64,000 nucleotides of DNA from Cytophagaceae bacterium UBA7467 (GTDB lineage: Bacteria > Bacteroidota > Bacteroidia > Cytophagales > Spirosomataceae), in contig DLPD01000025.1 in assembly GCA_002479785.1 (NCBI GenBank), positions 7,740-71,739 on the forward strand, written 5' to 3'. Of the stretch, positions 26,769 through 34,701 are shown in pieces (the stretch's first letter is position 1; every line of letters starts with the position of its first letter). The translations under genes were made by a program, and so were the position numbers. Under the pieces are notes generated by a model. The model did no database searches and was not told the origin of the DNA. It was given only the letters and a program-made list of their open reading frames with translations.

Positions 26769-26788
26769 TATTTCTTAAAAATTAACGT

Positions 26789-26796
26789 TAAATTTG
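26789..26796 (+). promoter_or_regulatory. Putative -7 box of rpoZ
   Basis: TAAATTTG is a perfect TAnnTTTG, 20 bases before the rpoZ ATG, in the 48-base gap after bamD. The -33 element is weak. Confidence 0.4.
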
Positions 26797-26816
26797 CAAT
26801 CTTAAATTATATAGAG

Positions 26817-27143
26817 ATGTCTAAGACTCCAACAAATCCATCCATCATTACACGTGATGTAGACAAGATCGCTGCTAAAACTGGTAACGTTTACGAATCA
26901 ATCACGATCGTAGGACAACGTGCTCGTCAGATTTCAAGCAAGATGAAAGAAGAATTATCAGGTAAATTATCTGAGTTCGCTTCTTCTGTAGACAATCTAG
27001 AAGAGATTTTTGAGAACCGTGAGCAAATCGAAATCTCCAAATACTACGAGCGTATGCCTAAGCCTTCCGCTTTAGCTATCGATGATTTTTTAGCTGATAA
27101 AGTTGATTTCAGAAACCGCGAAGAAGGTACAACTGAAAACTAA
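26817..27143 (+). CDS. rpoZ: RNA polymerase omega subunit (Rpb6-like, Bacteroidota type)
   Basis: A 108-residue protein. The first half carries the omega/Rpb6 core (ITRDVDKIAAKTGNVYESI ... GQRARQIS), and an acidic C-terminal tail is typical of Bacteroidota. It promotes assembly of the polymerase by holding beta-prime. It lies between bamD and a DUF4835 gene as in relatives. The coaBC gene that often sits next to it is absent here. Confidence 0.88.
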   Translation: MSKTPTNPSIITRDVDKIAAKTGNVYESITIVGQRARQISSKMKEELSGKLSEFASSVDNLEEIFENREQIEISKYYERMPKPSALAIDDFLADKVDFRNREEGTTEN

Positions 27144-27168
27144 TCAAATCAGATTTTAACGATCGATC

Positions 27169-28071
27169 ATGAAATCATTCCGATTTCTGTTGATATTCCT
27201 TTTAAGTTCTTGGGCTGTTGAGGCTCAAGAACTTTTAACTTCTATTAGTATCAGTACAGAGCAATTACAGCTCGATCAGCAGCGTGGCGGTTCTCAAGTG
27301 TACGCTGAATTACAAAGAACGATGCAGGAATTTATGAATGGCCGAAGATGGTCATCGGATAATTTTGCACCGGAAGAAAAAATCAAATTCAATATCAATT
27401 TACTGTTAACCAAGTCTTCAGCACAAGGTGATATCGAGGCTACTGCGCGTGTGCAAGTGTTGCGTCCTGTTTTTGGCACTTCCTATGAGACCGTATTGCT
27501 GAATTTAGTAGACAAAAATTTCAATTTCAAGTACCAATTAGGCACGCCCATCACCTATAATGACAATAGTTTCTCAGATAATCTGAGTTCGTTGTTAGCC
27601 TTTTATGCCTATTTGGGATTAACGTATTCCTACGATTCTTTTGGACCTCGTGGCGGAGAATCTTTCGTGCAGAAGCTGAATAATCTGACGAATCTAGCCC
27701 AAAACTCGGGTTCAGGATGGGGTGTTATTTCTGATGTGAGAAGCAGAATGGGTGTTTCGGAGAATTTGATTAATCAAAACCTGCAACCGATGCGGGATGT
27801 CTATTACAATTACCACCGGGTTTATTTGGATAAAATGTCTGAGAATCCAGATGCGGCAAGAAAAGGTATATTAGAGATATTGAAATCGATTCGTCAAATC
27901 AATTCATTGCGCCCTGGTGCGGCTAGTATTCGGGTCTTTTTTGATGCCAAATCGGAAGAAATCATTTCTCTTCTCGACGAAGCCCTTCCGGCAGAACGCC
28001 AGCAAGCCTTTACGTATTTGAGTACGTTAGATCCGATTAGGACGGAGGCGTATCGCAGATTATTAAAATAG
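27169..28071 (+). CDS. DUF4835 family exported protein
   Basis: A 300-residue protein with a signal peptide (FLLIFLLSSWAVEAQ). It matches the Bacteroidota-specific DUF4835 family: an early TSISISTEQLQ strand, the NRRWSSD-like segment GRRWSSDNFAPEEKI, the DNSFSDNLSSLLAFYAYLGLTYSYDSF block, and a helical end with STLDPIRTEAYRRLL. Function unknown; it is usually found next to rpoZ and coaBC. A perfect 23-bp palindrome covers its last seven codons and the stop. Confidence 0.85.
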   Translation: MKSFRFLLIFLLSSWAVEAQELLTSISISTEQLQLDQQRGGSQVYAELQRTMQEFMNGRRWSSDNFAPEEKIKFNINLLLTKSSAQGDIEATARVQVLRPVFGTSYETVLLNLVDKNFNFKYQLGTPITYNDNSFSDNLSSLLAFYAYLGLTYSYDSFGPRGGESFVQKLNNLTNLAQNSGSGWGVISDVRSRMGVSENLINQNLQPMRDVYYNYHRVYLDKMSENPDAARKGILEILKSIRQINSLRPGAASIRVFFDAKSEEIISLLDEALPAERQQAFTYLSTLDPIRTEAYRRLLK

Positions 28072-28099
28072 CCGGAGGCTATTTTAATAATCTGCGATA
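28051..28099. repeat. Perfect 23-bp palindrome across a stop codon
   Basis: Arms 28051-28073 and 28077-28099 are exact reverse complements around the 3-base loop GGA. The left arm is the end of the DUF4835 gene including its TAG. No T-run follows the right arm, so it does not look like an intrinsic terminator. It leads directly into a heptamer tract. Confidence 0.95.
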
Positions 28100-28129
28100 A
28101 AGCATAGAGCACAAAGCATAAAGAATAAA
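28099..28129 (+). repeat. Heptamer tract after DUF4835 (GCATA type)
   Basis: AAAGCATAGAGCACAAAG is followed by CATAAAGAATAAA, in 7-base units. The first 18 bases are identical to the minus-strand tract at the end of the aldehyde dehydrogenase gene (63774-63800). Confidence 0.8.
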
Positions 28130-28287
28130 TTTTGTAGCAAATTAGTCCGAAGTATGGAGGAAAAAAGAAGGTTTTTTGATTGAAAATTCTGAAGCTGAAA
28201 TTTTGTTTGGCTGAGAGTATTTTAAAAAGCAATTCAGAAAATTATTGCGCAGCACAATTTTCAAATTGGTATTTAAAATGCCTCAGC

Positions 28288-29622
28288 TTAATTATTTTCC
28301 GGTGTGGGTTTCAATTCAAACACCGCCACTAATTCCGTCTTATCCGTCACCTTATTTCGGTTATCAATTCGTTGCCCTAGGATCCAGGCCACTGATCCTT
28401 TGCTTAACAGAATTTGTGTATTCTTTTTAATAGCTAGGGGTACTTTCTTGTCGGTAAGGAAGTCAGAGATTAATTTCTTTTGATTCATTCCTAATGGGCA
28501 AAACCAATCGCCTTCTTGTACTTTGCGGATTTCTAATGGAAAATCGAGTGTATCTGCATCCAGACAGGCTACATTCGGATCAGTGATCGCTTTCCAATCC
28601 GCGGTTCGTTCTTCAATGAATATATGCAGTTCCTGATTCCCGATTTGTATTACCTCATCTTCTTCTGAAATGACGATCGGTTTATAATCTGCTTGGCTTT
28701 TGGGAGATAAGATCCATTGACCTCTATCAATGTTTAAACTGTGGCTGGGGGATTCAAAAATTGCGCCCACTTTGTCAGCCTGTAAGATTGCTTCGATAGA
28801 AGTAGCGTTGAAATGGTGTTTTAATAACCATTCTGTCAATAAGACAGTATTTTTTGTCGAAGCAGCGGGTATTTTAATTTTTACATTCCCAGCTGAATCA
28901 GTGGAAATGTTTTCATCAATAAACGTTTGTAATTCTTCTTGCATCCAAGCTTCGATTCCTTTGATTTTTGCGCTAGTAGAAGCTAGTGTTTGCTCGAAAT
29001 TCGCGTTTAATTTCTGGAATTTGGGCATAATTTCGTGGCGAATGAAATTGCGCTGGTATTTAGTGGATTCATTGGAGGAATCTTCACGCCATGCTAGTTT
29101 GTGTGCGACTACGAAGTCGAAAATCGCCTCTTGGCTAGCAAATGATAGGGGGCGAATTAGGTTCCCAGTTTTAATGGGGATTCCGTGGAAACCAGCAATT
29201 CCAGTTCCACGAACTAGATTAATCAGCATCGTTTCTGCACTATCTAATTGGTGATGACCAGTGGCGATATAATCGTAACCTTCCTTTACGCGGATTTCTT
29301 CGAACCATTGGTAACGCAAAATACGAGCGGCCATTTGGGTGGAGATCTTCTCCTGAGCGGCGAAAGCGTTGGTATCGAAACAGATGGTGTGGTAGGGCAC
29401 TTTAAGGGTTTTGGCGAATTTCTTCACGAAAACTTCATCCGCTAACGATTCTTCACCCCGAAGGCTGAAGTTGACGTGGGCAATTCCAAATTTGAATTTG
29501 GCCAAAGAAAATAGCTTACTCAACACCATCGAGTCGATTCCTCCGCTAACGGCAATCAAAATTTTCTGATTAGGTTGGAATAAATTCTCTTTTTGGACAA
29601 AATGGATAAAATCTTCCAGCAT
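28288..29622 (-). CDS. tilS: tRNA(Ile)-lysidine synthase
   Basis: A 444-residue enzyme that turns C34 of tRNA-Ile(CAU) into lysidine so that it reads AUA. The PP-loop ATP-binding motif is AVSGGIDSM near residue 25, followed by the TilS-specific ATGHHQLDSAETML and RPLSF. The C-terminal tRNA-binding domain is present (GDWFCPLGMNQKKLISDFLTD). I use the ATG at 29622; the frame extends eight codons to a TTG that is unlikely to be used. It is divergent from the OstA-like gene with 56 bases between the starts. Confidence 0.92.
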   Translation of the reverse strand: MLEDFIHFVQKENLFQPNQKILIAVSGGIDSMVLSKLFSLAKFKFGIAHVNFSLRGEESLADEVFVKKFAKTLKVPYHTICFDTNAFAAQEKISTQMAARILRYQWFEEIRVKEGYDYIATGHHQLDSAETMLINLVRGTGIAGFHGIPIKTGNLIRPLSFASQEAIFDFVVAHKLAWREDSSNESTKYQRNFIRHEIMPKFQKLNANFEQTLASTSAKIKGIEAWMQEELQTFIDENISTDSAGNVKIKIPAASTKNTVLLTEWLLKHHFNATSIEAILQADKVGAIFESPSHSLNIDRGQWILSPKSQADYKPIVISEEDEVIQIGNQELHIFIEERTADWKAITDPNVACLDADTLDFPLEIRKVQEGDWFCPLGMNQKKLISDFLTDKKVPLAIKKNTQILLSKGSVAWILGQRIDNRNKVTDKTELVAVFELKPTPENN

Positions 29623-29678
29623 AAAAATGGTAAATTGCGTGTTCAATGGAGCTACGAAATTAGCGATTCAATTTCAAG

Positions 29679-31214
29679 ATGCGTTACAAAGGTTGGATTT
29701 TCCTGGTTTTTCTTCTCAGTTTGTCGTTATTCGCACAAGCACAGGGGCAGCTTTTGCAAGTCATTCGAGCAGATAGTTTGAATGGGATGCAACAGGATTT
29801 AATTGTGCGCAAAACATTGGTAGGTCGCGTGTTATTGCAACAGGGAACTACCACACTTTACTGTGATCAGGCCGTCTTAAATTCAACGACGAATAACGTA
29901 GAGGCCTATGGCCACGTGCGTATCATTCAAGCGGATACGGTGACCATTACGGGGGATACTGCTTTGTACAATGGTAATATGCGCCAGGCCTACATCAGTG
30001 GCCGAGTGAAATTAGATGATCATACGATTATCTTGAATACACCCAAATTAGACTACGACTTAAACTCTAAAATGGCTATTTACCACTCTGGAGCTAAGAT
30101 AATCGACAAGAAATCTACCTTGACCAGTAGGGAAGGATTTTATCATACGGTCACTAAAAATTTTCTTTTTAAAGATAAAGTGCGCGTCATCGATAAGGAT
30201 GGAGGATCTGTTAAGGCAGATTCTTTGAAATACAATACAGCTTCGAAAGAAGCCTATTTTATTGCTCCCACTCAAATTGTGACAAAAAAGGATACGGTCA
30301 TCACGAGTCGCGGTTTTTATAATACGATCACAAAAGTCTCGAATTTTACCGGTCGATCTACCGCTAAAACGGATGAATATATTTTAACGGCGGATACTTT
30401 ATTTTACGATTCCCCTACCCAAATTGGGGTAGCAAAAGGGAAGGTCGAATTTATTAGTCAAAAAGAAAAAGTAATTCTGAAGGGTGATCATGGGCGCTAT
30501 GCCGGTAAAACGGGTATTACTCGGGTCTATGGCCACGCCTGGATGCAGAATATTATGGAGAAAGATACGCTGTATTTGACGGCGGATACCTTGGTCTCTT
30601 TGAACCTAAAAAAGGATTCGATTCGGAAGTTGTACGCCTATAAAAATGTCCTTATTTACAAGTCAGATTTGTCAGGCAGATGCGATTCGCTGGGTTATAA
30701 TGTGCAGGATTCCATTATTCATTTTTACCAAAAACCGATACTCTGGACCCAAGATTCGCAATCCCAAGCCGACTCTATTTCCCTATTTATGGGGAATCAA
30801 AAGCTTAAGGAAATGCGTTTGCGCGGTAAATCCTTCGTGATTTCAATTGATTCTGCGAACCACTTTAACCAGATTAAGGGTCGTAAAGTTTGGGTGCATT
30901 TTAAAGAGGATTCTAAGTTAAATCGAGTGAATGTAGAGGGGAATGGGGAGAGTATTTATTATGTCATCGATGAGAAGAAAGTAACCACCGGCTTAAATCG
31001 GGTGGAATGCAGTCGAATGAACTTGTTTTTCGAGGATAACAAAGTGAAGAAGATAGCTTTTATTACTAAACCTGAGGCAAAGTTTGTGCCTCCTAAAGAG
31101 TGGAAAGGCGACCTGCAAGAATTGGATGGATTCCGCTGGAGAATTATTGAAAAGCCATCCCTTCAAACAATTCTGAAAAGAGTTGAATACCAAGTTCTTG
31201 TTAAAAAACCTTAA
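29679..31214 (+). CDS. OstA/LptA-like periplasmic protein
   Basis: A 511-residue protein with a signal peptide (IFLVFLLSLSLFAQAQ). It is rich in short beta-strand repeats of the OstA/LptA jelly-roll type, such as VEAYGHVRIIQADTVTITGDTALYNG, YNTITKVSNFTG and GVAKGKVEFISQ. Bacteroidota OstA-like proteins of this size are thought to take part in LPS transport across the periplasm, like LptA or the N-terminal part of LptD. It probably forms its own unit between divergent tilS and the small T9SS gene 51 bases downstream. Confidence 0.8.
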   Translation: MRYKGWIFLVFLLSLSLFAQAQGQLLQVIRADSLNGMQQDLIVRKTLVGRVLLQQGTTTLYCDQAVLNSTTNNVEAYGHVRIIQADTVTITGDTALYNGNMRQAYISGRVKLDDHTIILNTPKLDYDLNSKMAIYHSGAKIIDKKSTLTSREGFYHTVTKNFLFKDKVRVIDKDGGSVKADSLKYNTASKEAYFIAPTQIVTKKDTVITSRGFYNTITKVSNFTGRSTAKTDEYILTADTLFYDSPTQIGVAKGKVEFISQKEKVILKGDHGRYAGKTGITRVYGHAWMQNIMEKDTLYLTADTLVSLNLKKDSIRKLYAYKNVLIYKSDLSGRCDSLGYNVQDSIIHFYQKPILWTQDSQSQADSISLFMGNQKLKEMRLRGKSFVISIDSANHFNQIKGRKVWVHFKEDSKLNRVNVEGNGESIYYVIDEKKVTTGLNRVECSRMNLFFEDNKVKKIAFITKPEAKFVPPKEWKGDLQELDGFRWRIIEKPSLQTILKRVEYQVLVKKP

Positions 31215-31241
31215 AAAGGACAGAGCGGTCTGAAATTGTAC

Positions 31242-31249
31242 TAATTTTG
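31242..31249 (+). promoter_or_regulatory. Putative -7 box of the small T9SS cargo gene
   Basis: TAATTTTG fits TAnnTTTG, 16 bases before the ATG at 31266. No matching -33 box is seen. Confidence 0.3.
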
Positions 31250-31265
31250 TTTCAACGATTTGAGA

Positions 31266-31616
31266 ATGAAAATAGTACTGCGACATATCACTTTATTTTT
31301 TGTCCTAACCACTTTGGTAGGATTTAAAAATGAGCCCTATTTATTTCAGGGTGAACGCATTTTTGTTTCTCATTTATATCCTAATCCTGCAGCGGAATAT
31401 GCCTTGGTCGATTACCAGTTTTCAGGCAATAACCAAGAGGTAAAAATTGCGATTTATAATGTATTAGGATTAGTGGTAAAGGAAGTCGAATTGGATAAAG
31501 AGGATCGAAACGCTAAAATTTCGTTACGTGAATTAAATAGTGGACTTTATATGTACCAGTTATTGGTTGATGGGAAACCGGTCGCCACGAAGAAGTTAAT
31601 GGTGCGTAAGCAATAA
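31266..31616 (+). CDS. Small secreted protein made of a T9SS type A sorting domain
   Basis: A 116-residue protein from the ATG at 31266; a TTG two codons earlier is less likely. A hydrophobic N-terminus (IVLRHITLFFVLTTLVG) is followed by only about 15 residues before the sorting domain: the YPNPA motif, VKIAIYNVLGLVVKEV, LNSGLYMYQLLVDGK and the terminal KKLMVRKQ. This is the type A C-terminal domain that targets cargo to the type IX secretion system and is cleaved on exit. There is almost no room for a passenger domain. Confidence 0.85.
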   Translation: MKIVLRHITLFFVLTTLVGFKNEPYLFQGERIFVSHLYPNPAAEYALVDYQFSGNNQEVKIAIYNVLGLVVKEVELDKEDRNAKISLRELNSGLYMYQLLVDGKPVATKKLMVRKQ

Positions 31617-31650
31617 AAAAAAGAGCCGCTAATCGAGCGGCTCTTTTTTT
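31617..31650. terminator. Bidirectional terminator between the T9SS cargo gene and htpG
   Basis: AAGAGCCGCT (31621-31630) pairs with AGCGGCTCTT (31636-31645) around AATCG, with an A-run before and a T-run after. It can serve both convergent genes. Confidence 0.93.
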
Positions 31651-31651
31651 C

Positions 31652-33469
31652 TTAAAACCCACTTACTGTTCTTTTAATGAAGGCTGTTAAATCAGCTCCT
31701 GTTAACAGATTCTGTGAAAGTAAAGCTAGGTCAGCAATTTGTTTCGCTAACGCTTTTTGTTCGCTCTCGTCTTTCAAATCAGCTAGTTTACTAATTAATG
31801 GGTGGTTTGCGTTGATGGTGATGTTATAGGTGTTTGGCATAGCCCCAAACATGCCCATTCCGCCACCTCCGGTTTTCGACATATCACTCATTCTGCGCAT
31901 AAACTCGTTTTGAGTGACGATAGCAGGCAATTCATCTGGTGACATCGCTTCTACGGCAACCACTTTCTGTTTATCATTCAGGGTTTCCTCGAAGACTTTC
32001 TTCACGCTCTCTTTTTGAGTATCTGATAATATCGCTTCTAAGGTAATCCCTGTATTAATTAATTTATCGACCGCATCAGCATCTACACGCTTCCATTGCG
32101 TCTTTTCTAACTTAGACTCCATCGTGTTAATGAAGTGGCTGTCGATTAGGGTATCCAATTTAATAACGGAATATCCTTTGTTTTGGGCGGATTGAATAAA
32201 GGCATCTTGTTGCTCTACGTCAGTGGTATACAAGTAAACTTTGTTCCCATCTTTGTCTGTTTGAGCAGCTTGCACCTCTTCACTGTATTCGTCTAACGTG
32301 AAATACTTGTTATTCGTATCTTGAACTAGACAAAAATCTTTTGCTTTCTCGAAGAATTTTTCATCCGAGATCATTCCGTACTTGATAAACAAACCAATGT
32401 TAGCGAATTTCTCTTCGAATGATGGGCGATCAGCTTTGAACAATTCAGCTAATTTATCAGCGACTTTCTTCGTGATATACGAGTTGATTTTCTTCACATT
32501 CGAATCCGCTTGTAAGAACGAGCGAGAAACGTTCAATGGAATATCTGGCGAGTCAATTACCCCGTGCAATAACATCAAGAATTCAGGAACGATGTCTTTT
32601 ACTTCATCGGTGATGAATACTTGGCGGCTGTAAAGAGAGATTTTTTCGCGTTGCAATTGCATCTCGTTCTTCACTTTTGGGAAATACAAGATACCCGTCA
32701 AGTTGAACGGATAGTCCACATTCAGGTGAATCCAGAACAAAGGTTTCTCTTGGAATGGATATAATTCCTCATAGAATTTCAAATAATCCTCGTCTGTTAA
32801 ATCAGATGGAGATTTAGTCCAAATTGGGTTCGGGTTATTGATGACCTTATCGCCAAACTCAATCTCGATCGGCAAGAATTTGCCGTATTTCTCTAAGATA
32901 GACTTTAGTTTATACTCTTCTAAAAACTCTTCTGAATCTTCTGCGATATGCAAGATGATATCCGTTCCACGTGTTTTCTTTTTAGCGGGTCCAATCGTGT
33001 ATTCTGTAGAGCCATCGCACTTCCAAGTAGCGGCTTCAGAACCCTCTTGGTATGATTTAGAGATAATCTCTACTTCTTTTGCTACCATGAAGGCAGAATA
33101 GAAACCTAGACCAAAATGGCCGATGATTCCTTTGTCTTCTCCTTGGTCCTTGTATTTTTCTACGAATTCCGTAGCACCGGAGAAGGCGATTTGGTTGATG
33201 TATTTCTTGATTTCTTCGGCGGTCATACCGATACCGTTGTCTGAAATCGTGATCGTTTTCTTGTCTTTGTCAAAACTTACTTTCACTTTCAACTCCCCTA
33301 ATTCGCCATTAAATTCGCCAATGGAACTTAAGCGCTTGATTTTTTGGGAAGCATCTACAGCGTTTGATACTAGCTCACGAAGGAAAATCTCGTGATCCGA
33401 ATAGAGAAATTTCTTGATGATGGGGAAAATGTTCTCGGTGTGAATGGAGATGTTACCTGTTTCTTTCAT
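31652..33469 (-). CDS. htpG: Chaperone HtpG (bacterial Hsp90)
   Basis: A 605-residue chaperone. The N-terminal GHKL ATPase domain shows NAVDASQKI, the DNGIGM motif, and the GHFGLGFYSAFMVA lid/glycine loop. The middle domain has LNVSRSFLQAD with the catalytic Arg (NVSR), and the C-terminal dimerisation domain includes LISKLADL. It refolds and matures client proteins under stress. The protein has a typical Bacteroidota length. I see no good promoter match in the 75 bases to the divergent PorP-like gene. Confidence 0.95.
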   Translation of the reverse strand: MKETGNISIHTENIFPIIKKFLYSDHEIFLRELVSNAVDASQKIKRLSSIGEFNGELGELKVKVSFDKDKKTITISDNGIGMTAEEIKKYINQIAFSGATEFVEKYKDQGEDKGIIGHFGLGFYSAFMVAKEVEIISKSYQEGSEAATWKCDGSTEYTIGPAKKKTRGTDIILHIAEDSEEFLEEYKLKSILEKYGKFLPIEIEFGDKVINNPNPIWTKSPSDLTDEDYLKFYEELYPFQEKPLFWIHLNVDYPFNLTGILYFPKVKNEMQLQREKISLYSRQVFITDEVKDIVPEFLMLLHGVIDSPDIPLNVSRSFLQADSNVKKINSYITKKVADKLAELFKADRPSFEEKFANIGLFIKYGMISDEKFFEKAKDFCLVQDTNNKYFTLDEYSEEVQAAQTDKDGNKVYLYTTDVEQQDAFIQSAQNKGYSVIKLDTLIDSHFINTMESKLEKTQWKRVDADAVDKLINTGITLEAILSDTQKESVKKVFEETLNDKQKVVAVEAMSPDELPAIVTQNEFMRRMSDMSKTGGGGMGMFGAMPNTYNITINANHPLISKLADLKDESEQKALAKQIADLALLSQNLLTGADLTAFIKRTVSGF

Positions 33470-33544
33470 ATTTTTTAAAATTATTAATCCTAAATTTGAT
33501 TTGCCTTTTGCAATTTTAATTCCAAGTAGGCAAGAGGTGTCACA

Positions 33545-34450
33545 TTGTCAGTAACTTTGAAAAAAATAGTCTTTTTTTTGTGTCTAGCTTTCGCGGTTCA
33601 TGCCCAGCAAGAATCGTTGCGCATGGTGTATCCATTCCTCCCATTAGCCATTAATCCGGCGGATGCAGGAGCGCAAAAGATTTTTTCTGCCAAAGGGGTC
33701 TTTCGCAAAAAGCCTCTTTTTCAAACCATCGGTGGTGCTTCGTCTTCGCAGCAGTTGATGAGCATTGATATGCCTTTGCAAAAGGGCAGCTGGGGCTTGG
33801 GATTTTTAGGATATAACACGGATCAATCCTATGCGACTCCTTCAGGCCTGATTTCATCGAACTTGGGATTAGCTGTGGTCGGTTCTAAACAGGTGTATTG
33901 GGGGAGAGGTAATCACTTGAGTTACGGGGTTAATCTAGGAGTCAACCAATACCCTATTCTGGGAAAATCGGGTTCGAGTGAGTTGTTAGGTAGTATTGGG
34001 ATAGGGGTGGCCTATCGAAAAGAAGCCCTAATGGTGGGAATTTCAAAGCCTACGAATCGATTTGATGGGTTAGGTGATGCGCCGCTCTATGTGCAGGCCT
34101 CCTATTATTTTCCTGTAGGAGAGTTACATATGCTAAAAGTGGGAAGTGTTTTACGAAAGGATCTGCAGACAAAAGTGGATTTTAATGCGGTGTATTGGTA
34201 CCAAGAAAAGCTGGGGTTAGGTATTTGGTACCAACAAACAGGATCAGAGTTTGGGGATCCGGCACTATTAGGTTCGATTGAGGTTCCATTAGGGGTTAAT
34301 TTTAGAGTAGGATATTCGTATGATTTTCTGGGTAAAAATGTGTCCACATTGGTTAGTTCGATTACCGGTGAAGCCTCTGGTTTTCACCAAATTTTTCTGA
34401 GTTATCAACTTGATTTTGGATTGGGGAAATTGGGTCAATTTAGGCCTTAA
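33545..34450 (+). CDS. PorP/SprF-family outer-membrane protein
   Basis: A 301-residue protein with a signal peptide (IVFFLCLAFAVHAQQ). It shows the PorP/SprF pattern: PLAINPADAGA near the N-terminus, then many antiparallel strands such as GSWGLGFLGYNTDQSY, YGVNLGVNQYPI and VGYSYDF. These proteins are linked to type IX secretion and to anchoring secreted surface proteins. The start is a TTG at 33545; a second TTG four codons later is equally possible and no ATG precedes the signal peptide. It is a single gene; a T9SS cargo gene lies about 2 kb upstream. Confidence 0.85.
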   Translation: MSVTLKKIVFFLCLAFAVHAQQESLRMVYPFLPLAINPADAGAQKIFSAKGVFRKKPLFQTIGGASSSQQLMSIDMPLQKGSWGLGFLGYNTDQSYATPSGLISSNLGLAVVGSKQVYWGRGNHLSYGVNLGVNQYPILGKSGSSELLGSIGIGVAYRKEALMVGISKPTNRFDGLGDAPLYVQASYYFPVGELHMLKVGSVLRKDLQTKVDFNAVYWYQEKLGLGIWYQQTGSEFGDPALLGSIEVPLGVNFRVGYSYDFLGKNVSTLVSSITGEASGFHQIFLSYQLDFGLGKLGQFRP

Positions 34451-34701
34451 ATCAACAGGTCAATTAGTGGTGATTTATGGGGAAAAAATTGAAATAATTA
34501 AAGAAATTTTAGGGTACTTTATTAATGGATAAAATTCCTCAGAAATTTGTGCACTTATAGCTAAAAAACCCACAAAAATTTAGGGGTATTTTGCGGAGCA
34601 AATAGTAAATTGCGTAGATTTTAGCATTTATAGATTGTTAAGATTGTACTAAACCAAAACATTGAAACATTTCTTTGGCCTAAAGCCTAGAAAATTAACT
34701 T

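Noticed and set aside
28730..29254. Plus-strand frame of 174 codons inside tilS
   Set aside because: Antisense to a gene with full catalytic motifs; composition is typical of a shadow frame.
34451..34701. Riboswitch or small RNA upstream of sucA
   Set aside because: The 251-base AT-rich gap shows no strong hairpin and no clear TTTG/TAnnTTTG pair; nothing can be supported.
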